64,000 nt of DNA from Defluviitoga tunisiensis (GCF_000953715.1 NZ_LN824141.1:1862501-1926500); one strand, 5' to 3'. Positions 9,695 through 22,562 are shown, counted from the stretch's first letter. The notes: a model not told the origin generated them from the sequence alone. A program made the numbers and translations.

Positions 9695-10879
9695 ATGGAA
9701 GATATACTTCAAAAAGCGTGGATTGAATTAGAGAAAGAAAGTTTATTTTTTTCTTATCTAAGAATGAATTTTGATAATGTTCCTACAAAAGCTGTTAGAA
9801 CCATCAAAGTTTCAATAACTTCTCAAGCTAAGTTCAGAATTATGTACAATCCTAAACGGTTGCAAAATCTTGGGCTAACATTAATAAAAGGCCTTTTAAA
9901 ACATGAAATTTACCATATTATTCACGGTCATATTTTTATTAAACCAAAAAACAAAAGGGAAAAAGGAATATGGGATTTAGCAATGGATGCTGCAATAAAT
10001 CAATATATTAGAGAACTTGACGCTTTCGCAGAACCATTAGATGTAATGGTAGCTGAAGGTCATGCCCCGGATAATGAATTCTTTTTTGTAACTGCTCCTA
10101 TGAATTTATTAAATAAAACAGCTGAAGAATATTATAAGTATATCTTAGATTTTTTAGAAGAAAAAAAGATGGTTGACTTAGAAGAAATAATTGAGAAGAG
10201 GGAACAAAATACTGACTCTCATGATTTTTCTTCAGAAATTCCGGAAGAAATGGCTTTTGATATAGTAAGCGAATTTGTAACTCAAGCATACGATAAATCA
10301 AAAGAAAATCTTCCAGATGGGGTCGAAATGGCTGTTTCTTTGATGGTAAAAAAACCGTATTTAAATTGGAAAACCCTATTGAGAAGATTTTTTGGTAGTT
10401 CTATTGTTGTAGAGAAATATAGAAGTTTGCTAAAACCAAATAGAAGATATGAAGATCAACCTGGATGGGTCACAGAATTAGGACCTAATGTTGCTATAAT
10501 ACTGGATACATCTGGATCGATTATAGAAGAAGAATACAATTCTTTTTTTAATGAAATAGAATCTATCACAAAAAATCTTGGTGGAAAAGTTACCTTAGTT
10601 CAAGCAGACAGTCAAATTCAAAACGTTATGACATATCACAAAGGAAAATGGGAAGAAATTATTTTGAAAGGGAAAGGTTCAACAGACTTACAACCAGCTG
10701 TAGATTATGTTGAAGAAAATATAAGGCCAGAAGGCATTATCGTATTTACAGATGGATGGTTAGAAGTCCCAAATGTTCAAAGACGCGTGCTTTTTGTATT
10801 ATCTAAAAAGTATAACCCTGATTTTTTTACTCAAGCTACTGAATATTATGGGAAAAACAACGTTGTTATCTTAAATTAA
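9695..10879 (+). CDS. VWA-like / putative metallopeptidase (DUF2201-type) partner of MoxR ATPase
   Basis: Two recognisable parts. An N-terminal metallopeptidase-like region carries HEIYH at residues 70-74 followed by a further His (HIIHGH), the HExxH zinc-site pattern. The C-terminal third is a VWA-like domain with the MIDAS-type LDTSGS at about 270-275 and FTDGW further on. The start is ATG 9695, one base after the ATPase stop, with GGAAGG correctly spaced; the upstream in-frame TTG inside the ATPase gene is unlikely. Proteins of this arrangement are known beside MoxR ATPases in many bacteria, with no established function. Confidence 0.82.
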   Translation: MEDILQKAWIELEKESLFFSYLRMNFDNVPTKAVRTIKVSITSQAKFRIMYNPKRLQNLGLTLIKGLLKHEIYHIIHGHIFIKPKNKREKGIWDLAMDAAINQYIRELDAFAEPLDVMVAEGHAPDNEFFFVTAPMNLLNKTAEEYYKYILDFLEEKKMVDLEEIIEKREQNTDSHDFSSEIPEEMAFDIVSEFVTQAYDKSKENLPDGVEMAVSLMVKKPYLNWKTLLRRFFGSSIVVEKYRSLLKPNRRYEDQPGWVTELGPNVAIILDTSGSIIEEEYNSFFNEIESITKNLGGKVTLVQADSQIQNVMTYHKGKWEEIILKGKGSTDLQPAVDYVEENIRPEGIIVFTDGWLEVPNVQRRVLFVLSKKYNPDFFTQATEYYGKNNVVILN

Positions 10880-10901
10880 CCTTTTGCCTTCTTATTTAAT
10901 G

Positions 10902-10930
10902 TTGACAAATTATCTTAATTGTGATACCAT
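10902..10930 (+). promoter_or_regulatory. rRNA operon promoter
   Basis: TTGACA at 10902-10907 and TACCAT at 10925-10930 are separated by 17 bp, a good sigma-70-type promoter. It lies 131 bases upstream of the predicted 16S start. A TATAAT at 10930-10935 is also present but would need a 22-bp spacer. The leader contains a small CCGCA...TGCGG hairpin (10991-11011) followed by seven As. Confidence 0.7.
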
Positions 10931-11031
10931 ATAATACGTCAAAGAAATAATTATTGAAAAAATATATAAACTATAATTAATGTGGTAAGGCCGCATATTA
11001 GATTTTTGCGGAAAAAAAGTAGAGATCATTG

Positions 11032-12630
<1,599 letters not shown>

Positions 12631-12674
12631 GAGTGATTTATCTTTGTTCATTAAAACGCAGAATAAAAACGATT

Positions 12675-15647
<2,973 letters not shown>

Positions 15648-15665
15648 AAAAATGAAAAGAATAAT

Positions 15666-15779
15666 GGGGGGTGAAGATAACGGTACGGGACACACCCAGC
15701 TCCATTCCGAACCTGACGGTTAAGCCGTATCGTGCCGATGGTAGTACGGTAAAACGTGCGAGAGTAGGTATTGCCCCCC
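15666..15779 (+). rRNA. rrf: 5S ribosomal RNA
   Basis: The terminal helix GGGGGG (15666-15671) pairs with CCCCCC (15774-15779). Inside are CCCAGCTCCATTCCGAACCTG and a loop E/helix IV region GCCGATGGTAGTACGG, both typical 5S landmarks. About 114 nt long, 35 nt after 23S. Exact ends are uncertain by a few bases. Confidence 0.92.
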
Positions 15780-15858
15780 TTTCAATTTTAGATATGCGAT
15801 GTTGAACGTAACTTTTTTCATACCATATTTCCCCATATGTCCCACCCCTTTAAATAGA

Positions 15859-15892
15859 AATACCGCGTTTTCATAACGCGGTATTTTTTTTT
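15859..15892 (+). terminator. Rho-independent terminator of the rRNA operon
   Basis: ATACCGCGTT-TTCAT-AACGCGGTAT forms a 10-bp stem with a 5-base loop, followed by eight or more Ts. It lies about 80 bases after 5S. The reverse strand lacks a comparable T run, so it mainly stops + strand transcription, although it may also weakly end the convergent merR transcript. Confidence 0.9.
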
Positions 15893-15908
15893 GATATTTC
15901 GTTCGTTT

Positions 15909-16298
15909 TTATGAAAAAAGCATATCTCTTAGTGTTTCTTCTCTTTTTAATATTTTTTCTTCATATTTTGCTATTTTAAAATCTAACCTTTCTAGCGTTT
16001 TTTGCATATTTTGAATTTTTTTGTTAAGTATTTCCCGCTCTTTCACCAATAATTCTTTTCTTTCTTCAATTGTATCATCACCTTGCTGAAATAATTGAAC
16101 ATATTTTATAAGTGTTTTAATAGGAAGCCCAGCATTTTTCATACATAATATGAATTCTATCCAATTACAATCTTCTTCTGTGTATTCTCGTATTCCACTA
16201 CTATTACGATTCACAGGAGGAATTAAACCTATTTTTTCATAATATCTAAGAGTGTCAGAAGAAATATTAAATTTTTCGCTAACTTCAGAAATTTTCAT
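15909..16298 (-). CDS. MerR family transcriptional regulator
   Basis: N-terminal winged helix-turn-helix MKISEVSEKFNISSDTLRYYEKIGLIPP followed by DCNWIEFILCMKNAGLPI and a long dimerisation coiled coil to the C-terminus; no metal-binding cysteine cluster, so it fits the small-molecule/stress MerR members that sit beside aldo/keto reductases. The ATG at 16298 has GGAGATG properly spaced, so the longer start at 16313 is not used. It is the last gene of a - strand series starting at the cupin gene, whose upstream region has two MerR-type promoters. It is the likely regulator of that island. Confidence 0.85.
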   Translation of the reverse strand: MKISEVSEKFNISSDTLRYYEKIGLIPPVNRNSSGIREYTEEDCNWIEFILCMKNAGLPIKTLIKYVQLFQQGDDTIEERKELLVKEREILNKKIQNMQKTLERLDFKIAKYEEKILKREETLRDMLFS

Positions 16299-16329
16299 AG
16301 TTATCATCTCCATATCTTATCTTTTAAGA

Positions 16330-17310
16330 TTAAATAGGACCAACAATTGGATGTGGTACATAGGGTTCTTCTAAGTATGTAATTTCATCAGGAGTTAATT
16401 TAACTGCTATAGCTCCTACAGCATCTTCTAAATGAGTTATTTTGGTAGCTCCAACAATAGGTGCGTTCACTGGACCTTTGTGTAATAACCACGCTAATGA
16501 AATTTGTGCTCTTGAAACTCCATGTTTATTTGCAAGTTCTGCTACTCTATCTACAATAGCTTTGTCAGCATCTTTAGTTGAGTCATATTTTGATTTAGCA
16601 ACTTCATCAGTTTGAAGGCGATAAGTAGTTTCAGACCAATCTCTTGCCAATCTGCCTGCTGCTAAAGGGCTATATGGAGTAAGACCAATTTTTTGATCTT
16701 TACATAAAGGAATTAATTCTCTTTCATCCTCTCTATATATAAGGTTGTAATGGTTTTGCATGGAAACAAATTTTGTCCATCCGTGTTTTTCTGCTGTATA
16801 TAATGCTTTTTGGAATTGCCATGCATACATAGCAGAGGCACCTATATATCTAGCCTTTCCTGCTTTTACAACATCGTTTAATGCATCCATTGTTTCTTCT
16901 ATTGGAGTATTATAATCCCATCGATGAATAATGTATAGATCAACATAATCTGTACCAAGCCTTTTTAAACTATTATCAATCTCATTCATAATAACCTTTC
17001 GTGAAAGCCCAGCTCCATTAGGTCCATCTCGCATTCTTGAAAATACCTTTGTGGCAATGACAATTTCATCACGTTTTGCATAGTCTTTTAAAGCTTTTCC
17101 AAGAATTTCTTCGCTTCTTCCAAGAGAATATACGTTTGCTGTGTCAAAAAAGTTGATACCTAATTCAAGGGCTCTTTTGATAATTGGTCTACTATTTTCT
17201 TCATTTAGAACCCATTTGTGCGTCCATATTTCCGAATCACCAAAGCTCATACAACCAAGACAAATTCTTGAAACTTCTAATCCTGAGTTACCAAGTTTAA
17301 CGTATTCCAT
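16330..17310 (-). CDS. Aldo/keto reductase (AKR, about 326 aa, YajO/IolS-like)
   Basis: NAD(P)H-dependent carbonyl reductase with a TIM-barrel fold. Catalytic elements are visible: FFDTANVYSLGRSEE (Asp and Tyr), VIATKVF (Lys) and LYIIHRWDYNTPIEE (His). The C-terminal nucleotide-binding loop IVGATKITHLEDAVGA is intact. Starting MEYVKLGNSGLEVSRICLG, it is a full-length AKR of the voltage-gated-channel-beta-like group. GAGGAGGAATTAC precedes the ATG. It ends 31 bases before merR, so the two are likely cotranscribed. The physiological aldehyde or ketone is unknown. Confidence 0.9.
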   Translation of the reverse strand: MEYVKLGNSGLEVSRICLGCMSFGDSEIWTHKWVLNEENSRPIIKRALELGINFFDTANVYSLGRSEEILGKALKDYAKRDEIVIATKVFSRMRDGPNGAGLSRKVIMNEIDNSLKRLGTDYVDLYIIHRWDYNTPIEETMDALNDVVKAGKARYIGASAMYAWQFQKALYTAEKHGWTKFVSMQNHYNLIYREDERELIPLCKDQKIGLTPYSPLAAGRLARDWSETTYRLQTDEVAKSKYDSTKDADKAIVDRVAELANKHGVSRAQISLAWLLHKGPVNAPIVGATKITHLEDAVGAIAVKLTPDEITYLEEPYVPHPIVGPI

Positions 17311-17495
17311 TGTAATTCCTCCTCGTATGTACTTCTATTTTTATTTTCTTCTTTTTAATCTGATTTTTATCTATGTTTTAAAACTTATTTTTCAAACAAA
17401 ACTTTTCTTCTCTATTTGTTATTAACTATGTGTTTGTTTGCTGTATTTGGTACCTAGACAAAAGGGGAAGATTTCACACTGTTACCCTAAAATTA

Positions 17496-18344
17496 TTATT
17501 TTTGTTTTGCCAGACTTATTAAATATTCAACAGCTTGAGGATCATAATGACTGAAGAAGAGACTTTTACCTTCGTCAAGAGCAGTAATTGCGTTCATATC
17601 TTCATCACTAAGAACAAAATCGAACACATTAAAATTTTCGATCATGCGCTCTTTATGTGTTGTTTTTGGAATCACAACTACATCATTTTGAATAAGAAAA
17701 CGTAGAATAACTTGAGCAATCGACTTACCGTATTTTTCTCCAATAGATTTGAGGATTGAATTAGTAAAAATACCTTTGCGACCTTCTGCAAATGGTGCCC
17801 AAGATTCATGTTGTACTCCATATTTTTTCATAATTTCCTGTGCAAGTTTTTGCTGATGAAAAGGATGTGTTTCTATCTGGTTTACAGCAGGTGTCACTTC
17901 TTGAAAGTGACATAAATCAATCAAACGGTCGGGATAGAAGTTACTAACGCCAATAGCACGAACCTTTCCGTCTTTATAAGCCTCTGTCATAGCTCGATAA
18001 GCGCCATAATAATCATTGAATGGTTGATGAATCAATAATAGATCGATATAGTCTGTTTTTAATTTTTTTAACGACTCAAAAATAGATGCTTTGGCTTTTT
18101 CGTAACCAGCGTTCGAGATCCAAATTTTAGTGGTTATAAACAGTTCTGAACGTGGAATCCCTGATTTTTCAATTGCATTACCAACAGCTTCTTCATTATG
18201 GTAAGACTGTGCGGTATCAATATGGCGGTATCCTACTGAAATGGCATCGAGTACACACCTCTCACATTCTTTTGGATCTATTTGATAAACACCATACCCG
18301 AGTATAGGCATTTCAACACCATTATTTAAAGTTACTTTTTGCAT
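17496..18344 (-). CDS. Aldo/keto reductase of the 2,5-diketo-D-gluconate reductase type (282 aa)
   Basis: Second AKR of the island, from a different subfamily (AKR5-like). It opens MQKVTLNNGVEMPILGYGVYQI and has the tetrad pieces HIDTAQSYHNEEAVG (Asp, Tyr), FITTKIW (Lys) and DLLLIHQPF (His), with the NADP-binding end VVIPKTTHKERMIENF. AGGAGGGA lies upstream of the ATG. The 185-base gap behind it contains nothing recognisable. Low similarity to the neighbouring AKRs shows this is not a local duplication. Confidence 0.9.
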   Translation of the reverse strand: MQKVTLNNGVEMPILGYGVYQIDPKECERCVLDAISVGYRHIDTAQSYHNEEAVGNAIEKSGIPRSELFITTKIWISNAGYEKAKASIFESLKKLKTDYIDLLLIHQPFNDYYGAYRAMTEAYKDGKVRAIGVSNFYPDRLIDLCHFQEVTPAVNQIETHPFHQQKLAQEIMKKYGVQHESWAPFAEGRKGIFTNSILKSIGEKYGKSIAQVILRFLIQNDVVVIPKTTHKERMIENFNVFDFVLSDEDMNAITALDEGKSLFFSHYDPQAVEYLISLAKQK

Positions 18345-18376
18345 ATTTAATCCCTCCTAATCAAAATAATTTTACC

Positions 18377-18744
18377 CACTTTAGAAATTCTAAAACACAG
18401 ATTCTATAAATGTTTTGAATTTTAGTTTCTCCAAAAATACCTCCCCACTTCTAATTCTCACTAATTCTTATTTTTTTAACTTTTTCGGTATTTGTACCGA
18501 AGGAAGGAAAGAGAGCTGCGCCCTAGACCCGTTATAAATTCAAAAACAATAATAAAAAATTCTTTTGGTACTTGTACCAAAGGAGAGGGAGAGGCTCCGC
18601 CCTTGACCCGTTATAAATTCAAAAACAATAATAAAAAATTCTTTTGGTATTTGTACCAAAGGAGGGGGAGAGGGCTCCGCCCTAGACCCATTTTAAATTC
18701 AAAATTCCATTTTTAGAAAATTCTCATTTCTAAAGTCACTAAAA
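18377..18744. repeat. Composite copy of dispersed repeat with three about 80-bp tandem units
   Basis: Fills the 447-base gap between two AKR genes. CACTTTAGAAATTCTAAAA at 18377-18395 is the exact reverse complement of 45435-45453. From about 18483 to 18700 three units follow, each with a GGTAnTTGTACC hairpin, a GGGCTCCGCCC-like hairpin, then (C/T)TAGACCC or TTGACCC and GTTATAAATTC or TTTTAAATTC; the GGTA starts lie at 18487, 18567 and 18646. Another TTCTAAAGT-type end closes the array near 18735. An apparent 74-codon frame across it is an accident of the repeats. Confidence 0.75.
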
Positions 18745-18791
18745 ATAATTTTTTAGTTTATGAAAAATGATTAATCTAACGTATCTATTTT

Positions 18792-19925
18792 TCATCGACC
18801 AATTTTTTTTGCAAAATTTGCTAATATTTCAGAAATGTTGATTTGCTGAGGGCACACGCTTTCGCAGCTTTTACAACTGATACAAGCGCTTGGACGTTTT
18901 TCAGGAGGAAGAGCCATCAGCGCAGTTGGAGTATCAAAACCATCTTTTGTAAAAGAATATTCGTTATATAACTCAATTAGATATGGGATATCTAATTCTT
19001 GTGGACACTGTTCTATGCAGTAACGACACTTAGTACATGGAACCCCATTTATTCCGATTATTTCCTTTGAAATATTCAAAAGTGTTGCTAATTCTTCTTC
19101 GTTAAGCGGTCTATTTTTTTCAAAAATTTTTATGTTTTCTTCTAATTGTTGTAAGTTTGACATTCCTGAAAGCACCATATTAACTTCTGGGATTGATTGA
19201 AGAAAACGAAATGCCCAGGCAACGACAGACTCATTAGGACGCAACTTTTTTAGTTTTTCAGTGTGATCTTTTGATAAGCTTACAAGCTCTCCTCCACGTA
19301 AAGGTTCCATCACCCAGATAGGGATTGAATACTCTTTAAACAATTCAACTTTAGATTTTGCATCCTGAAAAAACCAATCAAAGTAATTAAGCTGTATTTG
19401 AGCAAATTCCATACTATCTCCATATGATTCTAAAAAACGTTTTACTGTAGAATAACTGCCATGAGTGGAAAAACCAAGATGATGAATTCTCCCCTCATTT
19501 TTTTGTTTCATAAGATACTTAAAAACACCATACTTTTCATCTAAATAAGCATCTATATTCATCTCACATACATTATGAAATAAATAAAAATCAAAATATT
19601 CTACATTACATTTTTTTAACTGTGTTTCGAAAATCTCTTCAACTTTTGTCATATTTGACAAATCGTAACCAGGAAATTTAGTGGCTAGGTAGTATCTTTC
19701 TCTAGGGTATTGACTTAAGATTTTACCCATTATAATTTCTGAATTTCCATCATGGTATCCCCATGCAGTATCAAAGTAATTTATTCCTTTTGAAATTGCA
19801 TAATCAATCATTTCTAGAGTTTTCTTTTCATCAATCCTGCTATAATTTCCATTAATAATAGGTAGACGCATTGCACCAAAACCAAGGGCCGACAACTTTT
19901 TGTCTTTAAATTCTTTGTAGATCAT
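18792..19925 (-). CDS. Aldo/keto reductase with C-terminal 4Fe-4S ferredoxin domain
   Basis: AKR barrel (residues about 1-290; YFDTAWGYHDGNSE, YLATKFP and FYLFHNV supply Asp, Tyr, Lys and His) fused to two cysteine clusters, CTKCRYCIEQCP and CISCKSCESVCP, that should hold two [4Fe-4S] centres. It belongs to the COG1453-type predicted oxidoreductases of anaerobes, whose electron partner and substrate are not established. The start is the ATG at 19925, directly behind AAAGGAGGAAAAG; the upstream ATG at 19943 would leave no ribosome binding site. The neighbouring flavodoxin is a plausible electron partner (inference). Confidence 0.88.
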   Translation of the reverse strand: MIYKEFKDKKLSALGFGAMRLPIINGNYSRIDEKKTLEMIDYAISKGINYFDTAWGYHDGNSEIIMGKILSQYPRERYYLATKFPGYDLSNMTKVEEIFETQLKKCNVEYFDFYLFHNVCEMNIDAYLDEKYGVFKYLMKQKNEGRIHHLGFSTHGSYSTVKRFLESYGDSMEFAQIQLNYFDWFFQDAKSKVELFKEYSIPIWVMEPLRGGELVSLSKDHTEKLKKLRPNESVVAWAFRFLQSIPEVNMVLSGMSNLQQLEENIKIFEKNRPLNEEELATLLNISKEIIGINGVPCTKCRYCIEQCPQELDIPYLIELYNEYSFTKDGFDTPTALMALPPEKRPSACISCKSCESVCPQQINISEILANFAKKIGR

Positions 19926-19990
19926 CTTTTCCTCCTTTTTCATAATTATAAATTCAGAAACTTAATAAACTATTATTTTATTTGAACTTT

Positions 19991-20034
19991 TGATACTTTG
20001 TACTAACACAGAGGGCTTCCCCTTAGTCTCAATA
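19991..20034. repeat. Degenerate copy of dispersed repeat
   Basis: TGATACTTTGTACTAACACAGAGGGCTTCCCCTTAGTCTC with AATATAAAATC behind it resembles the GGTATTTGTACC...GAGGGCTCCGCCCTAGACCC...TTAAATTC order of the 18.5-kb units, in the same orientation, with several changes. It lies in the 153-base gap between flavodoxin and the Fe-S AKR. Confidence 0.45.
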
Positions 20035-20078
20035 TAAAATCAATAATAAGTATAATTTTATATCAATCTGGGTGCAGT

Positions 20079-20567
20079 TTATTGGATATTTTCTTCTAAC
20101 CATTTTTTGATTTTGGAATCAAGATCCAAACCACCAGAATAGTGAATAGCTAGTCCACTACCAACTCTTGCATTAGGAACAAGTTTAGTTATATCAGATA
20201 CACTTCTGCCTAATCCACCACCTCCGTGACTGCAGAATGGCAAGATAGTTTTTCCAGAAAAATCATATTCTTCAAGAAAAGAAACAATAGGCATGGGGAT
20301 TGTTCCCCACCAATTTGGATAGCCAAGTATAATAATATTGTATTCCTCCATATTTTCTACATGTGTAACAAGTTTAGGCCTTACTCGATCTTTTTGTTCT
20401 CTTTTTGCTTCTTTTAGAACTGTCTGGTAGTTACTAGAATAAGGTTTAGCACATTTTATCTCAAAAAGGTCTCCTTTAATTTGAGCTTGAATTTTTTGAG
20501 CTATTATTTTGGTGTTTCCATCCCAAGAAAAATATGCAATCAAAATCTTTTTATTTTCTTCTTCCAC
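20079..20567 (-). CDS. Flavodoxin family protein
   Basis: FMN-binding electron carrier or quinone/flavin reductase of about 160 residues. The phosphate-binding loop FSWDGNTKII is near the N-terminus and the isoalloxazine-contacting segment LGYPNWWGTIPMPIVSF near residue 90, with the FCSHGGGGLG stretch typical of flavodoxin_4 proteins found with oxidoreductases. Two GTG starts are possible; the one at 20567 has AGGAAGG at a normal distance, whereas the one at 20576 is too close. It sits between the ECF S-component and the Fe-S AKR. Confidence 0.87.
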   Translation of the reverse strand: MEEENKKILIAYFSWDGNTKIIAQKIQAQIKGDLFEIKCAKPYSSNYQTVLKEAKREQKDRVRPKLVTHVENMEEYNIIILGYPNWWGTIPMPIVSFLEEYDFSGKTILPFCSHGGGGLGRSVSDITKLVPNARVGSGLAIHYSGGLDLDSKIKKWLEENIQ

Positions 20568-20605
20568 AATTTTCACCTTCCTGTCTTTTTATACAATTAC
20601 AGGCT

Positions 20606-21178
20606 TTAATTTTCTGAACCTTCCACCTCAGATTTAACTTTTTTGGAAAATTGAATCATTTTGGTTCGGTCAAGTATTACCATAATAGAAGGAATAAGGA
20701 CTAGCTGCAGGATAATTCCAGGTATAGCATTTAAAAATGCTCCCGCTATAAACATCTTCCATGTAAAAATGTTTCCTCTTATTCCTAAAATTACCATCAT
20801 AACGAGACCCCAAACTATTCTTCCAGATATCATAGCACCTATCATAGAACGATAAACAGAAGCTACAGATTTTTTATTAGATCTTTGGTATAAAAATCCA
20901 ATCACTACTCCATAAGTAGCAAGTTCAAACGCCATAGCAATAGCCGTTGGAAACATAGGAGGCATCCCAAAAATAACCGAACGAAGAGGTGGCAGAATAA
21001 AGCCTATAAATAATCCATATTTCCATCCGCAAATTAATCCACACAAAAGAACAGGGATATGCATAGGAAGTAACATAGTACCTATTTGTTGAATCTGACC
21101 TGTTAAAAATGGTAAAATAAGTCCTAAAGCAATAAACACAGCAGATAAATTAAAATTTATAAGTTCTTTTCTTTTCAC
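20606..21178 (-). CDS. ECF transporter S component-like membrane protein
   Basis: 190-residue hydrophobic protein with about five or six membrane spans (for example LSAVFIALGLILPFL, IPVLLCGLICGWKYGLFIGF, AIPGIILQLVLIPSIMVIL). The layout, the conserved PMHIPVLLCGL segment and the small size fit an energy-coupling-factor substrate-binding subunit that moves a vitamin or related small molecule. No ATPase or EcfT gene is nearby, so it would use a shared ECF module. It starts with GTG behind AGGAGAT. Substrate unknown; its presence among redox genes hints at a cofactor (inference). Confidence 0.75.
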   Translation of the reverse strand: MKRKELINFNLSAVFIALGLILPFLTGQIQQIGTMLLPMHIPVLLCGLICGWKYGLFIGFILPPLRSVIFGMPPMFPTAIAMAFELATYGVVIGFLYQRSNKKSVASVYRSMIGAMISGRIVWGLVMMVILGIRGNIFTWKMFIAGAFLNAIPGIILQLVLIPSIMVILDRTKMIQFSKKVKSEVEGSEN

Positions 21179-21216
21179 GTTAATATCTCCTAGCTTGGAT
21201 TTTATTTAAATTATAA

Positions 21217-22383
21217 TTACAAACACATTTTAAAGATTTCCTCAATATCTTTTTGTCCTAAGGGCTTAAAGCCTTTTATAATTTTGCCTCCACATGCTCT
21301 TTTTGCCATAAAAGAAAAATCTTCTTCTTGGATTCCTATTTTGGAAAAGGTGCTTTCTAATCCCAATGTATCAAAGAAGAACTCAGACAACATATCAATA
21401 CTTTTTCTTGCAACAGTCATAGGTTCGATTTTGGGATCAATACCAAAAACATTCGTCCCAAATTGATAATATTTTCCTACAGTGTTTTCATCTAAACAGT
21501 ATTCTAACCATCTAGGAGTCAGAATAGCAAGACCAAGTCCATGAGTGATATCATAAATTGCTGACAATTCATGTTCCATCGAATGACAACTCCATTCATG
21601 TTGCTTTCCGCCATCTATAAACCCATTGATAGCCCACGAAGAGGTCCACATCAGATTTGCTCTAGCCTCATAATTATCTGGTTCTTTTAAAGCAATAGGG
21701 GCATATTTAATAACTGTTCTCATAAGACCCTCCATAACAGTGTCTAGCATGTATAAGTCAGGTTCTGGAGTAAAATAAACCTCTATTATATGTGACATTA
21801 TATCTACTGAACCACAGGCTGTGTGATAAGAATTTACTGTAAAAGTATTAGTAGGATCTAAAAAGGAAACCTTTGGGAACAACCTAGGTGAAGAACGGCC
21901 TATTTTTTCCTTTGTTTCAGGATTACTTATCACGCCTCCATCATTCATTTCTGAACCGGTAGCTGCAAGTGTTGGAATAGTAATCACAGGAAGCGCCTTT
22001 TCTATTGGAGCACATTTACTGAAGAAATCCCAGGGATCGAAGTCTACGCAAGCTCCTGCAGCCATGTACTTTGTTGCATCTAATACTGAGCCTCCCCCAA
22101 CAGCCAAAAGAACGTCTATTTTCATATCTTTACATATTTGTGCCCCTTTTCTTACAGAATCGATTCTTGGATTTGGCTGGATTCCTGAAAGTTCATACAA
22201 TTCTAATCCTGATTTTTTAATTTCATTAACAACTTTATCATACAGTCCTATCTTTTTTATTGATCCTCCTCCGTAGGTTAGAAGCACTCTTTTTCCATAT
22301 TTACTTAATTCTTCACCAAGATGACAAAGTTGATCTTTTCCAAAATATACTTTAACTGGATTGTGATAAATAAAATGGTTCAT
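21217..22383 (-). CDS. Iron-containing alcohol dehydrogenase (BDH/YqhD-like)
   Basis: Group III alcohol dehydrogenase, 388 residues, NAD(P)H-linked. The N-terminal dinucleotide domain begins MNHFIYHNPVKVYFGKD and has the GGGSVLDATKYMA turn. The C-terminal metal site is present: DIMSHIIEVYF supplies Asp and His, and GKQHEWSCHSMEHEL with DITHGLGLAIL the other His ligands. AAAGGAGAAT precedes the ATG. It probably reduces aldehydes to alcohols, as butanol dehydrogenases do. The preceding pseudogene fragment ends on its start codon (ATGA overlap). Confidence 0.92.
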   Translation of the reverse strand: MNHFIYHNPVKVYFGKDQLCHLGEELSKYGKRVLLTYGGGSIKKIGLYDKVVNEIKKSGLELYELSGIQPNPRIDSVRKGAQICKDMKIDVLLAVGGGSVLDATKYMAAGACVDFDPWDFFSKCAPIEKALPVITIPTLAATGSEMNDGGVISNPETKEKIGRSSPRLFPKVSFLDPTNTFTVNSYHTACGSVDIMSHIIEVYFTPEPDLYMLDTVMEGLMRTVIKYAPIALKEPDNYEARANLMWTSSWAINGFIDGGKQHEWSCHSMEHELSAIYDITHGLGLAILTPRWLEYCLDENTVGKYYQFGTNVFGIDPKIEPMTVARKSIDMLSEFFFDTLGLESTFSKIGIQEEDFSFMAKRACGGKIIKGFKPLGQKDIEEIFKMCL

Positions 22384-22551
22384 TTTTTATTCTCCTTTTG
22401 TTTTAAATTTTTATCTTTTAAAGTAATATTTAATAATTGATAAGCATTTTGTGTCTTTTCATGGCCTATTTCAAGTTCAAGAACAGATATTATTACCCAT
22501 TAACTGATCTTCAGTTAGTCCAGCATTTAAACCCATTAAATAATGAGACAT
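22380..22551 (-). pseudogene. Remnant of a carboxymuconolactone decarboxylase family gene
   Basis: Between cupin and alcohol dehydrogenase the - strand reads MSHYLMGLNAGLTEDQLMG and then, after a one-base frame change, IISVLELEIGHEKTQNAYQL and on to a TGA overlapping the downstream ATG. The LTEDQL...ISVLE pattern resembles the C-terminal end of carboxymuconolactone decarboxylase/AhpD-like proteins that often accompany cupins. Most of the gene, including the N-terminal part and any CxxC, is missing. The family call rests on memory of the pattern and is moderate. Confidence 0.5.
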
Positions 22552-22562
22552 TAGTTGTTAAT

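Noticed and set aside
17311-17495. GGTACC-centred dyad at about 17448 as a further MerR operator
   Set aside because: No -10 box at 19 bp and no match to GAGTTAACTC.
18492-18716. 74-codon frame across the tandem repeat
   Set aside because: It exists only because the repeat units stay open; the product is repetitive and the units differ by one base in length.
18377-18744. CRISPR-like array
   Set aside because: Units are about 80 bp and nearly identical throughout, with no unique spacers and no cas gene in the window.
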